Shown here piece by piece: positions 46,862 through 60,718 of a DNA stretch of 64,000 bases. Within the stretch, counting starts at the first letter, position 1; the number at the start of each line of letters is the position of its first letter. Under the pieces are notes generated by a model that saw nothing but the letters and a program-made list of their open reading frames with translations, was not told the DNA's origin and ran no database searches. The stretch is from Paulownia fortunei (Eukaryota; Streptophyta; Magnoliopsida; Lamiales; Paulowniaceae): positions 12,909,632 to 12,973,631 of the forward strand of contig CM033105.1 in the NCBI GenBank assembly GCA_019321725.1, written 5' to 3'. Made by a program: the position numbers and the translations under genes.

Positions 46862-48400
46862 ATCTCCCACTTGCTCTAGCACTAATTGCCCATGTACTTT
46901 AGACCCATCTTCTCAAGATGTCCATTGAATACCTTTTGTGCTATAGCTTTAGTCAGTGGGTCTGCCATATTTTTTGTCAAAATAACTCTATCCTCTACAA
47001 TATCGCCTCTACCAATAATCTCTCTTATCAGATTGTATCTCCTTATAATGTGTTTAGATCTTTGATGAGATCTAGGCTCTTTTACTTGAGTAATAGCTTC
47101 GTTGTTATCACAGTATATCAATACAGGATTAACAATAGATGGAACCACACCCAACTTTTGGATGAAGTTCATTATCCAAACAGCTTATTTTGTTGCATCA
47201 CATGATCTATATCTGCGGTTGTCTTCTATTTCAAACTTTTCTAGCTGACCGCACCACCATTGATGGTGAATACGTATCCATATATTGACTTTGATTCGTC
47301 TATATCGAACTGAGAACTAGAATCAGTATAGCCTTCTAGTTTCAGTTCTCTAGAGCTGTATATCCTTAGTCCTTCTCAAGTACTTCAGGATCATTTTTAT
47401 AGCATTCTAATATTCCTCACCTGGATTGGACTGATATCTGCTCATAGAGCATATGTGATATTAGGCCTTGTACATAGCATACCATATATTATGCTTTCTA
47501 TGGCAGATACATACGGTATGCAGGTCATTATTTCCCTCTCCATACGATTCTTAAAAGACATTGCCCTTGAGGGAGAAATGCCATAACTCATTGGCAAAAA
47601 TCCTCACTCGGATTTCTCCATGTTAAACCTCTTTAGCATTTTATCTATATACGTGGATTGGGATAGTTCGATCATCCTTCTTGACCTATCTCTATAGATC
47701 TTTATTCCAAGAATAAAGGATGTTTCTCCCAAATCCTTCATGGAGAACTGATTAGACAACCAAGTCTTAGTTGATTGCAGCATCGCTACATCATTCCCAA
47801 TGAGTAGGATTTCGTCAACATATAGCACAATAAATATCACTGCATTCCCACTAGCCTTCTTATTGACATAGGGTTCATCCGAGTTCTTATGGAAATTAAA
47901 CGATTTGATTGCCTCATCGAATCAGAGGTTCCAGCTTTGGAAAGCCTACTTGAGTCCATAAATAGATCTCTGGAGTTTGCAAAACTCTTGCTCACTCTCT
48001 CTGGATATGAAGCCTTCTAGTTGCCTCATATAGATCTCTTCCTTAATATTTCCATTAAGGAAAGTGATCTTTACATCCATCTGCCATATTTCGTGGTCAT
48101 AATATACTGACATGGCTAGTAGAATCTGGATAGATTTAAGCATCGCTACTGGCAATTTTTTTTTTCATAATCAATTCCTTACTTTTGAGGATAACCTTTC
48201 GCGATCAATCATGCTTTGTAGGTCGCTACATCCCTACTTACTCCAAGCTTCTACTTGTAGACCCATTTTCAGCCAATGGAAACTATTCCCTATGGTGGGT
48301 CTACTAAGGTCCATACCTTGTTGGAGTACATGGAGTCCATCATGAATTGCATGGCTTTTTGCCATCTTCCCAAGTCAATGTCTGACATCGCCTCTCCATA
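46862..48400 (-). pseudogene. Copia-3 reverse transcriptase-RNase H pseudogene
   Basis: On the minus strand, the frame 47946-48155 carries IWQMDVKITFLNG, the RT start block. The frame 47604-47840 carries LYVDEILLIGND, where the catalytic YVDD has become YVDE, a change expected to kill the enzyme. FILGIKIYRD follows. RNase H lies at 46882-47172, with YCDNNEAITQVKE and KNMADPLTKA, and ends normally just before the polypurine tract. Stops separate the blocks. Confidence 0.9.
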
Positions 48401-49950
48401 AGTCCTTGGATAACTATCCAAGGGAAATTCTCCTCGTTGTTCTCTATCAAAAAGCCATACCTCTCAGGTAGCTTTGAGATCCTATAGGATCTCCTAGGAG
48501 ATTATGTGTCCAAAGGCCTAGTCTCAGCTAGTTGACCTGTTACTGCATTTGTTGGGAGGCTCTGTGGTTTTTAAATTTCTTCAAGTTCTATAGCTTCGCC
48601 ATTTCTATCTAATAGAAACTCTTCTTCTAAGAAGTTGGCATTCCTCAAAACAAATGCCTTTTGTTTCGAGGGATCATAGAAGTAGTATCCAATGGATTTC
48701 TTTGGATACCCCACGAACCTACATAAACTGGATCTCATATCCAATTTATCTCCCACTTGCTGCTTCACGTAAGCAGCACACCCCCATACCCTAGGGTATT
48801 TGTAAGAGGTGTTTTGGGCACCGACTTTGATGGCACTCTATTTAATAAATATGCCACCATTTCTAGAGTATAACCCCAGAATGAAAGAGGGAGTCTAGTG
48901 AAACTCATCATCGATCAAACCATGTCCAAAGGATTAATTCTTACGCTCCGCAACTCCATTGAGTTGAGGAGTAGCAGGAGAGGTTCACTGAGAGAGAATC
49001 CCATTCTCTTGTAAATAATTAAGAAACTCTATGCTCAAGTATTCACCTCCTTGATCTGATTGAATAGCCTTGATACTTAGTCCAGTTTATTTCTCCACCT
49101 CACATCTGAATTCTTTAAACTTTTCAAATGCTTCAGATTTGTACCTCATAAGGTAGACATAACCATACCTAAAATAATCATCTGTAAAAGTTATAAAGTA
49201 GTGATAGTTCTCATGAGCACTAACACTTAGTGACCCATATACATTCAAATGGATCAAATCCAATAGATCTTTAACTCGCTCCACTTGTCCAACAAATGGT
49301 GATTTGGTCATCTTCCCTTTGAGATATGACTCACATGTTGTCATTCCTTGCTCTCTCAAAAGATTGAGCAATTGGGCTAACTTATGAATTCTTTTCTCAT
49401 AGATTTGACTTATTCTAGCATGCCATAAGAGTTGGGAACTATGATTATCTATTTTTCTTTTATTTTGTTGAACATGGAAAAAGGAGTTATAGGGAGTAAT
49501 AGAATATAAGTCATTCATCAATATGCCAGAGGTGATCAGAACTGAATCTTTAAAAATAGAACAGCTTCCATATTTTATTAAAAAAGTAAAACCTTCTCTA
49601 TCCAAAATAGGAATGGAGATAATGTCCTTAACTATCTCTAGAATATAAAAACAATTGTTTAAAACTAAAACTACTCCATTTCCTAAAGCTAAGTTGACAC
49701 TTCCTATGGCTAATGCAGCAACCTTTGCTCCATTCCCCAGTCGTAGGGCTATCTTTCCCCTACTTAGCTTCCTGCTTCTTGCCATCACCTATAAATTATT
49801 AAAAAGATGAGACCCATAACCGGTATCTAATACCTAAGAAGTATCATTAAATGATAAGTTTACTTCAACAAAATAAGTAACTAAATTCTTCAGGCTCGCA
49901 AGGTACTTCTTGCAGTATCTTTTCTATTGCCCAGGTTTGCTGCAGTAGTG
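48401..49950 (-). pseudogene. Copia-3 protease and integrase pseudogene
   Basis: The protease motif VLDTGYGSHL lies near 49800-49830, with a stop directly before it that fits a lost Trp codon. The long frame 49788-49087 includes LWHARISQIYEKR, CESYLKGK (where the family has CESC) and IHLNVYGSLS. There the first catalytic Asp of integrase is Asn. FTDDYFRYGYVYL follows. The integrase end is at 48571-48768, with GYPKKSIGYYFYD. Two catalytic or structural residues are lost in addition to the stops. Confidence 0.88.
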
Positions 49951-50691
49951 GCACTTGTCTTCAGTCTTGTTAGAACTCTTGGAGATGCACTTGTTGCCTT
50001 CATGCCTTTTGAGGAACGCTTTCCTCTCCCTTTCTTCTCTTAGGCTTTGCAGCCTTTGAGTTGGATAAAGATCCAACAAGCATGACTGGCTTGTCTTTCT
50101 TCATAGTGGACTCAGCTATCTTCAACATGTTATCTAGTTCAGCAAGGCTAGTTTCCATTTTGAGTATGTTGAAGTTCACAACAAAGATGTCAAACGATGG
50201 AGGCAAAGACTGCAGGATGAGATCCAAATAGAGCTCATTATCTATAATGACTCTAAGGGACTCGAGCCTTTCAGTAAGGCCTATCATCTTCAATCCATGA
50301 TCAAAGACTAATGAGCCCTCCGTCATACGAGTCCTGAAAAGATCTTTTGAGATTTGATATCTCGCCTGCCTAGTATGTGCACCATATAACTCTTATTAGT
50401 GAACATAAATATCATGTGCATGGGCATGTACCTCATGTTGCTTCTGCAACTCATTTTACATCGATGCCATTATATAGCATCGCACTTGCAGATCATCATC
50501 AACTAGCTTGTGATAATCCGCAAGCTACTCCTCACTGGCGTCTTTTGACGTAGCTGGTGGTGGATCACATCAAGTATGTAATCCCTCTTTTTAGACTGTA
50601 CAACAATCCAAAGATTCCTCAACCAATCAACATAGTTCGGACTAGTTAATTTATTAGCTTCCAGAATTAATGCAAGTGGATTTTTAGCCAT
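49951..50691 (-). pseudogene. Copia-3 gag pseudogene
   Basis: The start at 50691 gives MAKNPLALILEANKL. The UBN2-type domain is open at 50000-50326 (LILQSLPPSFDIFVVN), followed by a Lys-rich tail and a zinc-knuckle region near 49930-49960 interrupted by a stop that fits a lost Trp codon. The same start and domain order occur in copia-1. Confidence 0.85.
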
Positions 50692-52120
50692 TTATAGATA
50701 ATCGACAAATTTAAATGAGACAGAAAATTAACATTCTTTCAAAATCTTATTCATTTATAACATGGCCTTAAGTAATAAATATCTCCCACTATTTTATTCG
50801 AATTCCATCACCCCTAATGGCAATTCGGAAAATCTTATTTTCCTTGTGGGCTTGAGGCCTAATCAATATATCGTATGCCCTAATTTTATGAGCCCATAAG
50901 ACATATTGAAAGGTAGTTAACTTTTAATAATTGTATCTTCATGCAACCCTCAAGATACTTTACCTCACTTCTTCCTATATACCCCAATTTTATGAGCCCA
51001 TATGGTACTAAGTGTCAAGCAAGACTCATCAAATCTCCATGTAGATGGAGCATCAAAATGTTCCATGACTCATGGCCAACGTAGAGATGAGTCCATCCCA
51101 CGGGCATCATCATATGACTTATGGCCAATAACAAAGTAAGGTAACATCGTCATGTCAACAACTTTTGATGGTAGGCATGGATTATTAGGTCCAACCCAAT
51201 TTCATCCATATTTGCTTGAAATCAGAATTCAAAAAATCATTTACTTGATTTTTTTAATTCAAATAGGGTATTTATTTTAACCAAGACCTCACAATTTTAA
51301 ACTTGGTTTATTTAATAATTTGTGTTCGATTGACGACAAGCATATCATTTGAAAATAATAAATTAGCCCTAGGCATACATCTAATACATATATAATCCAG
51401 GTGATCATAGGTCAATCCTATGCGATCGATCTAAGCCAAAAAATGGATCTAAGTCAATTTAAGGGTAATAAAATAGAAATAGAAACTGATTTCTACTACA
51501 TGAATATATCCCATACATTTATGGGTCTTCTCTTGATTCTTTATCTTGGTCCTTCTTCTTGTCCACCAAAAAGCAAAAAAAATAAGAGACTCGCAGGTCC
51601 CATTTCAAAAACCCAAAGTTATATAAACCCAATCGCATTAGTCCAAATGACTCCATGATTATCCCATACATTCTAATAAATACATCACATGAATTTATTA
51701 AAGCATGTAAATTTACCATCCTTTTAAATTGTAATTTCACGACTTGGATAAAATCTCAATTTTTCAAGAAAAAAACCCTTTTCAAAATTTTGAAATTAGC
51801 ACTTTAATTATAAAATCAAAAAAACAAATTTCGCAATTCAACACGACGAGGATGTCCATCATCCCTACACATTGCTCACACGGCATGTCGTCGTGCGCAC
51901 AGTGCATTGCCCATGCTGCCAGCCCAACAGGCTACCTAGTACGTGGGCTGCCTGGTGTCGTGCCATGTAATTTTTTTCTTTTTTGGAGCAAATCAAATTC
52001 AATCATACATGTTCTGTTTAATAATTAAATTAATTGCAAAATAATTTCGATAATACAATCAGAATTTAACAATTAAATTCCTACGCATAAATTAAATCTA
52101 ATTGGAATTGCGCAAACCGT
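50692..52120 (-). other. Long 5' leader of copia-3
   Basis: 1.4 kb between gag and the primer site has no supported coding sequence. It shares ATTTTATGAGCCCATA blocks and GACTCATGGCC-type repeats (51065 and 51115 regions) with the copia-1 leader. A G/C-richer patch lies at 51840-51970. Confidence 0.6.
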
Positions 52121-52133
52121 GGCTCTAATACTA
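52121..52133 (-). other. Primer-binding site of copia-3
   Basis: The minus strand reads TAGTATTAGAGCC, two transitions away from the initiator-Met site, and abuts the LTR end at 52135. Confidence 0.8.
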
Positions 52134-52134
52134 C

Positions 52135-53871
52135 TGTTGGGTTCGTGTGATCCCAGGGTATACACAGTAAAAAATTAAAAATTTTAAAACATCACAGCAT
52201 AACAAATATAGCAATACCCCAGATCCAATGTAATTTCTAACGATCTCGCAATTTCCAACGGTTGTAGTAATATAACTAATGTTTTGATTCATACATTTCT
52301 ATGCACTCTGACTGCCGTAGGGTATGAAACAATCAATTGCTAGCCTCTTTTCTGAATTTAGTTCATAGGGATCCACACATCTCCTCTCTAAAGTGGTCCA
52401 CACTTGGAGCAAGAACACAAAATCAAAATTCTGCTAGCAATTCTGATTTTTTTTCTAACCTAGTTTATGGAGTGTATATAGAAAATATTAATTCTTATAA
52501 TCAACTTATGATGAAAGAATAAATACTTAAAATAAAAGATGGAATTTTTGGTGGGAAAAAGGATGAATGAAGAAATATTTTTTTTTCTCTATCTCTATAT
52601 ATGGCTAAAAGTTAGAGGGATAAAAATTATAGTGGGATAAAAATTCTCCCTATATATGACTACATAATTGATTTGATCCAATCAAATAATTATTTCACTC
52701 TAATTGGGTTCCCTAATCTTATTAGGTCTAATTAAATAATCTAATTATTTAATTGAATAATTAATTCAACTCCTTGAATTAATTTAAGACCTAATTAATT
52801 AATTTTTATTAATTAATTGGATCCAACCCTTCAGATCAATTCCTAAATTTGAAATATTCCATCTCAAATTATGTGTGACCCTTTACGTCCATAACTAAGC
52901 TAGCAATGAGCTTGCAACATTTACAACTTATGAATAATAACAATTATTCTGATTAATTAATCTAATTAATTAATCCACTTGAAATTAACTCTTTAATTTA
53001 AAGAACCTCACAAGTTATGGAAACACCTAGAAAGTATTTCATGACTACATAGACTTAGGTGAAATAACGAGTGAACCTACTTCAATTACGAGTATCATAC
53101 ACGTAAGATCATTTCATTAACTAATCTCCCAATTGAATTTAGGGCATGGATTAATAGCTGAAACCCTAATTGATCAATAACTGTGATTTCATTTCATGTT
53201 TTAATGACTTATAACGAATCGTTAGAAAACCCCATCTAGCATTCATCCTGCCTTGGCCAAGGACTTTCGAGTCATGAACTATGAAGACATAGGAGATTCA
53301 CTTGTTCTGCCTTACAAGTGATGAATTCTTTGTTGACAACTCATTAACCTCCATACATATCAATGCAACATCCAACGTATCCCTTTTGTGATTGTCAAGC
53401 AATCAAAAATACAACATAATAAAACACGACATGCACAAGGCTACCATGGTGCCTCAAGTCAAATGACTAATCATGTACTATCGTAATATGGAAATTCTTA
53501 TTTTCCTAACAAGCACTCGCATACATGCACTAGCATCACTATGCCAATATCCATGGAACGAGACATCCTCCTCATGCGAGCATGCATCATATGAGCGAGT
53601 TTATTGGGCTATTCGTTGTCCAATCTCAAAAACCTTTGACTCAAAACTAATTTAAGACCAAATCTGTATAGGCATGTTCCATGATCACCATCAAATACGT
53701 GACCATGCCCCATAGCTAAGTTTGGTTTAAGGACTTTATCTAATTACAAGATGCTATAAAAGAAAAAGAAATTTGCCTATTTTATTAATATGATTTGAAA
53801 AAGATTATTTTACAAATACAAGAGTATAAAGGACGCACAATCTACTTGTCACACTAGATACTACTCCAACA
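52135..53871 (-). repeat. 5' LTR of copia-3, internally deleted
   Basis: At 1737 bp it is about 400 bp shorter than the 3' LTR. The gap lies near 52650, where a short repeat (GGGATAAAAATT) marks the junction. Its right end is ACTACTCCAACA. Confidence 0.88.
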
Positions 53872-55958
53872 AATATCAATTCAAATTGCAGTATCCACAC
53901 GACAAGTAGGACCATGAATTTGAAACTTCGACTAGAAAATATCAACTCTTTGTTTCTAACTAAAATATTTGGGAGTGTAGCTTAAGATAGAAGAATTATC
54001 TGGACCTGAATGGCCTAGAACCAAACTACTAGAATTTAAACAAGCCTATAACATACGGAAAGGATGAAACTTTTTTCAGCACAAGAGAGGGCTAACATAA
54101 GGTGTTGTATTTATACATGACCAAGTCTTGACTTAATCGCATTATGTCTCTAAGATATTCCATAGTTATCTCATGTTTAATTCTATCCAAGGCACGTCTT
54201 GAATAAGTTTCCTATTAAGACTCAAAGTCTTATTTACTTTCCATGGAAAACATGGTGTCTTTAATTCATTATTAATGACTACTAATGGGCCTCTCTTACG
54301 AGCCCATTAATTATTGGACTTTCTAATTATTTAATCCCTATTAATTAATTAAGCCCAATTAAATTGGTTCTTTGTAAAGTTTACTAGAAGACTACTATAT
54401 TAGCGCCCTGATATTCAGATTACTCTTTCAATCTATAGGAGCAAATGACGAGTCTATCTAGAAGGCGAACATTAAGGGATAGTCAGTCAAGAGGCGATAA
54501 GAAGTAAGAAATTTGATTCTAATAAGTTGAAAGGGCAGTTAAAATCATGTGTGGAATAGAATCAAATAGGCATGTTGAAATCATACTAAAGCAAGAGGCT
54601 GACTAAGATAATGAAATTCAACACTAGACATGGTAGTAGACCACCTAATTAAATAGGTCCAATATAAATAATCATATTATTTATATTAGATAAATAATTT
54701 AACTCTTAATTTAATTTAAAGTCCATTAATTAACTAATCTAATAAAATTACTCCAAAAAGAGCCCCTAATTTTAATTAGGTCTAATTAAATAATTCTATT
54801 ATTCAATAGATGAATTAATTTAATTATTATTAAATTAATTCTAGCTCGAAGTGAATTCATCTCCATTAATTAACTTGATCCAACTACTTGGACTTTATTT
54901 TATATAGAAGTGAACCATCTTATTTTGTGTGTGATTTATTATTTATTAGGTTCGCAACAAAGCTAGTAGTGGGCCTGCAACTATTACAACTTAGTGAATA
55001 CATATAATATATATTTTTATTAATTAATTTAATTAGTTAGTTAATCTTCAAATTAAACGCTTAATTCCAAAAACTCACAAGTAAGGGAAGCACCTACTAG
55101 TGCATCTTGACTACCTATAGTCCTAGGTGAAATAACAAGCGAACTTATTTTTATTACGAGTACCATGAAAGTTAGTCCCTCCATCAACTAACCTCTCGAT
55201 TAAGTCTATGGTATGGTTTGTTAGTCGAAACCCTATTTGACTTAATAGTTATGGTTTAATTTCTAGTTACATTAACTCTTGATGAATTATTAGAAAATAC
55301 CCATCTAATATACCTCATGCTCTGGCCAGAGTCTTTTGAGTTAAGGAGTATGAAATGCATAGGAGATTCACCTACTGTACCAGATATGTGATGGATCCTT
55401 TGTTGGATACTCATTAACCTCCATACATGAAGACCATATGCCCAATGTAAACCGCTCGTGATTGTCATGCAATCAGGAAATACATCAAAGTATATGATGT
55501 CGTGCACAAGGCTACCATGGTGTCTCATGTCAAAGAACTAAGTTGTGCACTATTGTAAGTAGAAAATTCTCATTCGATGAAGAACATTTTCAATGAGAAT
55601 TTTCCATTGGCCTGTTCGATGTACTCATTCCCAAATGAGCACTCGTATATATGCAGTAGCATCCTCTTGAGCATGCATCATGTGCTCGAGTTTTTAAGGG
55701 CTTATCGATATCCCTTCTCAATGAACCCATAACTCAAATCTAATTTAAGGCCAAAGCCATATAGGCATGTTCCATGATTATCTTCATACGTACGACTATG
55801 CCTCATAGCTAAGTACGATCTAGGGACTTTATCTAATTGACTAATTTCATTAAAGATAAAGAAAATGCTAATTTTATTAATATTTTTTGAATAAGAATAT
55901 TTTTACATGAGTATACAAATGACAACTACTAATTGGCTCACCGGACACTAGTCTAACG
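53872..55958 (-). repeat. Copia LTR fragment, minus strand, with an unidentified insert
   Basis: From about 54700 to 55958 this follows the other copia LTRs (AATTAATT runs, CATGGTG...CTCA block, end CGGACACTAGTCTAAC). The left terminus is missing. About 265 bases at 54376-54640 lack LTR character. Confidence 0.7.
54376..54640. other. Unidentified segment inside a copia LTR
   Basis: This stretch lacks AATTAATT runs and has no match to the other LTRs in the window. Its left part contains GCGCCCTGATATTCAG, reminiscent of a gypsy LTR start, but no terminal repeats, duplications or coding sequence are evident. Confidence 0.35.
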
Positions 55959-56204
55959 CTAGTGTCACTACTTTGTGAGCCTGCATCGTACGCACAAGTC
56001 TTGATATGCTAGTTGAAGTCCCATCATCCCTCGACTTGGAATGTTTATAAGATTACGACCATAGAGGCATGTTCCATGATTGCCATCTATGAACGACCAT
56101 GCCCTATAGCATATGTGATATGGGGACTTCATCTAATTCTAATATAGCAAATTTGAGATGAAGATTGACCAATCCAATTGTCTCGCTGGGCTCTACTCAA
56201 AAAA
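55959..56204 (-). repeat. Copia LTR 5'-end fragment, minus strand
   Basis: About 245 bases resemble the block CATGTTCCATGAT...GACCATGCC...GGGGACTT...ATCTAATT found near the 5' end of every copia LTR here (for example 46660-46740). It ends near GGGCTCTACTC. Confidence 0.68.
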
Positions 56205-57326
56205 ATCATAAGGATAATATATTAAGTGTAACATCTTCATGTACAAAGGTTAATGAGTGGTTAATAAAGTATTTGTCACCTATCTAGCTGAATAGTTGAA
56301 TCTCCTATGTTTTTCATAGTTAATGACTGAGAAGTCTTTGGCTAAGGTATGATGAATATTAGATAAGAGGTTTTTAATGATTCATCAAGGAGTCAATGAG
56401 ACTAAGAACATAATCATAGTTATTAAGTCAAATAGCATTTTGACTAATAACGATGTCCTAAACTTAATTATGAGATTAGGAGACAGAAGGACTATTGAAT
56501 GGTACTCGTAATAAGAAGTATGTTCGTTTTTTCATGTAAGACTAAGTAGTCATGATGCACTAATAGGTGCTTCCCATGACTTTTTCCTGGAATTAAGGAA
56601 TTAATTTCAAAATATTTAATTAATTGGATCAACTAATTATAATAATTTGATTTTTTTACTAAGTCGCAAGAGTTGCGAGCCTACTACCAACTTAATTGTG
56701 AACTTAAGGGGTCATGCACAAATCAAAAAAGTCCACTTCTATCTAGAAGTTAATCCAAGGAGTTGGATTTGATTAATTAATGGAGATTAATCAATTAAAA
56801 GTCAAATTAATTTAAAGAGTCAAGTTAAATTATCCAGTTAAATAATACCTAATAAAGATTAGAAGCTCAAAAGGAGTTAATTAACCAATTGATGGGATAT
56901 ACTATATAAAAAACCCAAAAATTAATTTAATGAGTTCAATTAATTTTTTATTAAATAATATGATTATTTAATCAAGTCTAATTTGACTAGGATGCCTAAG
57001 TTGAGTCATTTAATTAAATGATTGGATTAATTAATTAAATTGAACTTATTTAATTGATGGAAGTAAATTAAATGAACTTAATTAAAATAATTAGAGTCCA
57101 AGCCCAATGGTTGATGAGCTCATATGAGGGCTGATTAGGAGTCTTAATTAGAGAATTAAAGACTTCTAATCTTATATGGAAACAAGATACAAGATGAGTA
57201 TGGACGGAGTTGAATTCCTAATGAGATGAGGGTCGAGAGGAGTGTATAAATACACTTTGTCCCTCTTATAGCAGAAAATTGCTAGTCTTGAAGATAAAGA
57301 ATTTTCAGCCATTTCAAAGAAATGAA
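56205..57326 (+). repeat. Copia LTR fragment, plus strand
   Basis: This aligns with the plus-strand LTR at 43270-44500 (block GTTAATGAGTG, then GGCTAA...TATGATGAATATTAGA). A TATAAATA box lies at about 57246-57253. It is cut on the right by the insertion of copia-4. Confidence 0.72.
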
Positions 57327-59559
57327 TGTTGGGTACGCTTTACCACAGGGCAAGCACAATGAAAATTTTAAAAATAATTAAAAGATGCAGTTAAATAATT
57401 TAAATGCTACTCTCCCAATGCACATAACAATTCATAACAATCACACGTCAACCAGTGTTTTATATACAAATATAGTAAATAAAAAAGAGTGTGTATTCTT
57501 ACCCTTGCAGAACACTACGATTGATGTAAGGTGAGAGACAATCAATTGCTGGATTTGGCAATACGTCTTCCCTAAGGAGCCCAAATGTTCTCCCACTAAA
57601 AAGTCCACACAATAGACAAGAACCACTGAATCACTATTGTGCTAGTAATGGTGATTTATTTTCTTAAACCAAAACAATGGAGTGTTATAAAAAACACCAA
57701 TTCTTAATCCAACCAGCATAAATAAAAATTATATTGATAGAATAGTCAAGAACAATTTCTTGATTGTTCTAGAAAGAAGATAAGAAGATGGAGTGAGTAT
57801 GAAAAATGAAGAAACTTTTTCTCCTAATCTTTTTCCCAATGGCCGATTTTTTTTATTTTTTATTTTTGCTTGTTGTGTTACCAAAAGATTTTTCAAAATC
57901 CTATATCTATCTTGAAGGAGGCCAAGAAGTAGTCTACATTCATAATCTAAAACTTTCTCCTCCAAAATAGGGAGTGGCATGTGCAAAAAATGGCCACTAT
58001 GGTAAGATTGGTTGAAGATTTTGATTGATCCTCAAACAACTCAAAATCTTCAACCCCTTCCAAAATTAGATGACAATAATATCTTGGGTATTTGCAAAAA
58101 GGTCCTCCATCTTTTAAATCTTTCAAATGCTTGATGAGTCTTTACTAATAGGTTATGAATTAAATATTTGGGCTTGGATTTTTAATCTAATTAATAAGTC
58201 CATCAGTTAATTCCAAATTAATTGATTAGGCCCAAATTCACTTAATTGATCAAATCAATTAATTCCATCAAGCCCAATTAAATAATTCAATTATTTAATT
58301 GGTTGGATTGATTTAATAATTTAATTAATTTAGTCTTTAATTAATTAATTGATCCTATCAATTTCACTCCATTGACATTCCTAATCAAATTATGTTCAAT
58401 TAAATAATTCAATTACTTAATTAAATATTTAAATTAGATTAAAGTCATAATTAATTAATCCCTATTAATTAATTAGATCCAACCAATTAGATCATTTTAA
58501 GATTTAAGAAATGGTTACCTCCATTATAGTATGTGACCCTTTAGGCTCCCAACGAAGTTAGTAGTGGTCTTGTAATACTTGCAACTTATGAATAATAATT
58601 ATTCTGATTAATTAATCTAATTAATTAATTGGTTGGAATTAACTTCTTAATTCCAAGAACCTCACTATCCATGAAAACATCTAGCAAGTAATCATGGCAA
58701 ACTAGTCTTAGGTAAAATATTGAGTAAACCTATTTCTGTTGTGAGTGTTGTACACGTATGGTCCTTCCATCATCTAATCTCTCGATTGAATCTAGGATAT
58801 AGATTATGAGTCGAAACACTAATTGATTCAATAACTATAATTTCATTTTAAGTTCCAATGACTCTTGATGAATTAATATTCATCCTACCTTGACCAAGGT
58901 CTTCGAGTCATGAACTATGAAAACATAAGAAATTCATTTGTCATTGACAAGTGACCAATTCTATATTAGCAACTCATAAACCTCTATGGCCACCAGTGCA
59001 TCAAAATGTTGTGATTGTCAAGAAATCAAAAGATATATCAAAATGTTGTAGGGTATATACACAAGGCTACCATAGTACCTCAAGTTCGAGGACTAGCTAT
59101 GTACTATTGCAACATGAAAATTCTTATTTCAACAGACAAAACCTCCAACTAAGAATTTCCTGTGAGCTAGTTCAACATACTTATTCTCTAACAAGCACCC
59201 GCATACATGCACTTTCTTCTCTACGCTAATACAAATGGAATGCTACATCATCGTCTTACAAGCATGCATCGTATGCACATATCTTACTGGCTATTCGATG
59301 TTCCATCTCAAAAAGCCCTAAACCCAAAATATATTTTAGACCAAAGCCTTAGAGACATGTTCCATGATCGCCATCATATGCGCGACCATACCTCGTAGCT
59401 GAATATGGTATATGAACTTTATCTGATTGTCTATGTGCAATCAAGATAAAGAAGTGCCTATAATTTCATATATATCGAATAAGATTGTCTATTTCAAGAA
59501 TATAAGAGTGGCCACTAATGGTACGTCGGGCACTACTCTAACAATATCCCACTTGCCCT

Positions 59560-60718
59560 AGAGCCAATTACCTAGTCTCTAAGGCCCATCTTCTAAAGAT
59601 ATCCTTTGAATACTATTGGCACTAAGGGTCTAGTCAGTAGATCTGCTATATTTTCTACCAATGCTATTTTCTCCACTATTGAGTCGCCTATACGAATTAT
59701 TACTCTAATCATATAGTGTCACCTCATTGTGTTTGGATTTATGATGAGATCTTGGCTATTTTTCTTGCACAACAGTCCTATTGTTATCATAATAGACTTT
59801 TACTAGATTAATAATAGCCAGAACTACTTCCAACCCTTTGGAAGAGGTTCCTCATCTAAACACATTCCTTTGCAACATCTCATGCGGTGATGTATTCATC
59901 CTTGACGGTGGAATCTATGGTCGTCTTAAGGCTAGATCTCCTTCTAGCTAACCACCACCATTTAAGACAAATATGATTCTAGATATAGATCGAGATATCT
60001 ACTTTGGACTAAAAGCTAGATGCAACATCCTAGCTTTAGTTCTCCTAATCATGTTCCAAGAAGCATCTTTAATGCTTCACAAGAACTTAAAGACCTTATC
60101 TATGGCTTCTAATGATAAAACAAACTAACATCTACTCGTGACACTTAGAACATTCTTGATATCACGTCTTGTATATAGATTTACATACTCAAAGTATGTG
60201 AGTCATCATTTTTTGTCCTTCAGAAGTCTTTGGGGACATAAACTTCGAAAAAGAATAACTATGACTCCATGCTAAACTCTTTTAGCATCTGTGCACGTGG
60301 ATTTAGAGTAGTTCAAGCATCTATATAGATTTAAATCCCCGAGCTCTAGGATGCCTTCCAAATCCCTTATGGAGAACTTAGTAGATAACAAGTCTTAATT
60401 AATTGTAACATTTCTACAACATCCTTATGAATAGAGTGTTACTAACACAATAAATTTTACTATGCTCCCAATAATTTTATTGCACACAATGCTCCATTCG
60501 CATTCCTAAGTAGATCAAATCATTTGATTAACTCAGTGAATCAAATGTACTAACCTTAGGAATTTAGTGTCAAGTTTAATAAGGACTTTTAAAGCTTGCA
60601 AACCTTATGCTTGTTTCCATCGGGCATGAAGATCTCTGACTGCTTCTTCTCAATACTTCCATTGATGAAGGCGACCCTCATATCCTTCCATATACTTAGA
60701 TATAGCCAGGAGGGTACT
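59560..60718 (-). pseudogene. Copia-4 RNase H and RT remnant
   Basis: Nucleotide similarity to 46877-48130 is recognisable throughout (for example the block matching the RNase H start near 59760-59900 and the RT block near 60650-60710). No frame longer than 60 codons remains. It is strongly decayed. Confidence 0.7.

Larger units (their letters stand above)
44713..53871 (-). mobile_element. Ty1/copia retrotransposon copia-3, complete structure, minus strand
   Basis: In element order: 5' LTR 52135-53871, primer site 52121-52133, leader, gag from 50691, protease, integrase, RT, RNase H, polypurine tract 46862-46876, 3' LTR 44713-46861. The flanking five bases (GAGGA left, AATAT right) do not match, so a target duplication is not preserved or a rearrangement occurred. 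It is a close relative of copia-1 and copia-4. Confidence 0.9.
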
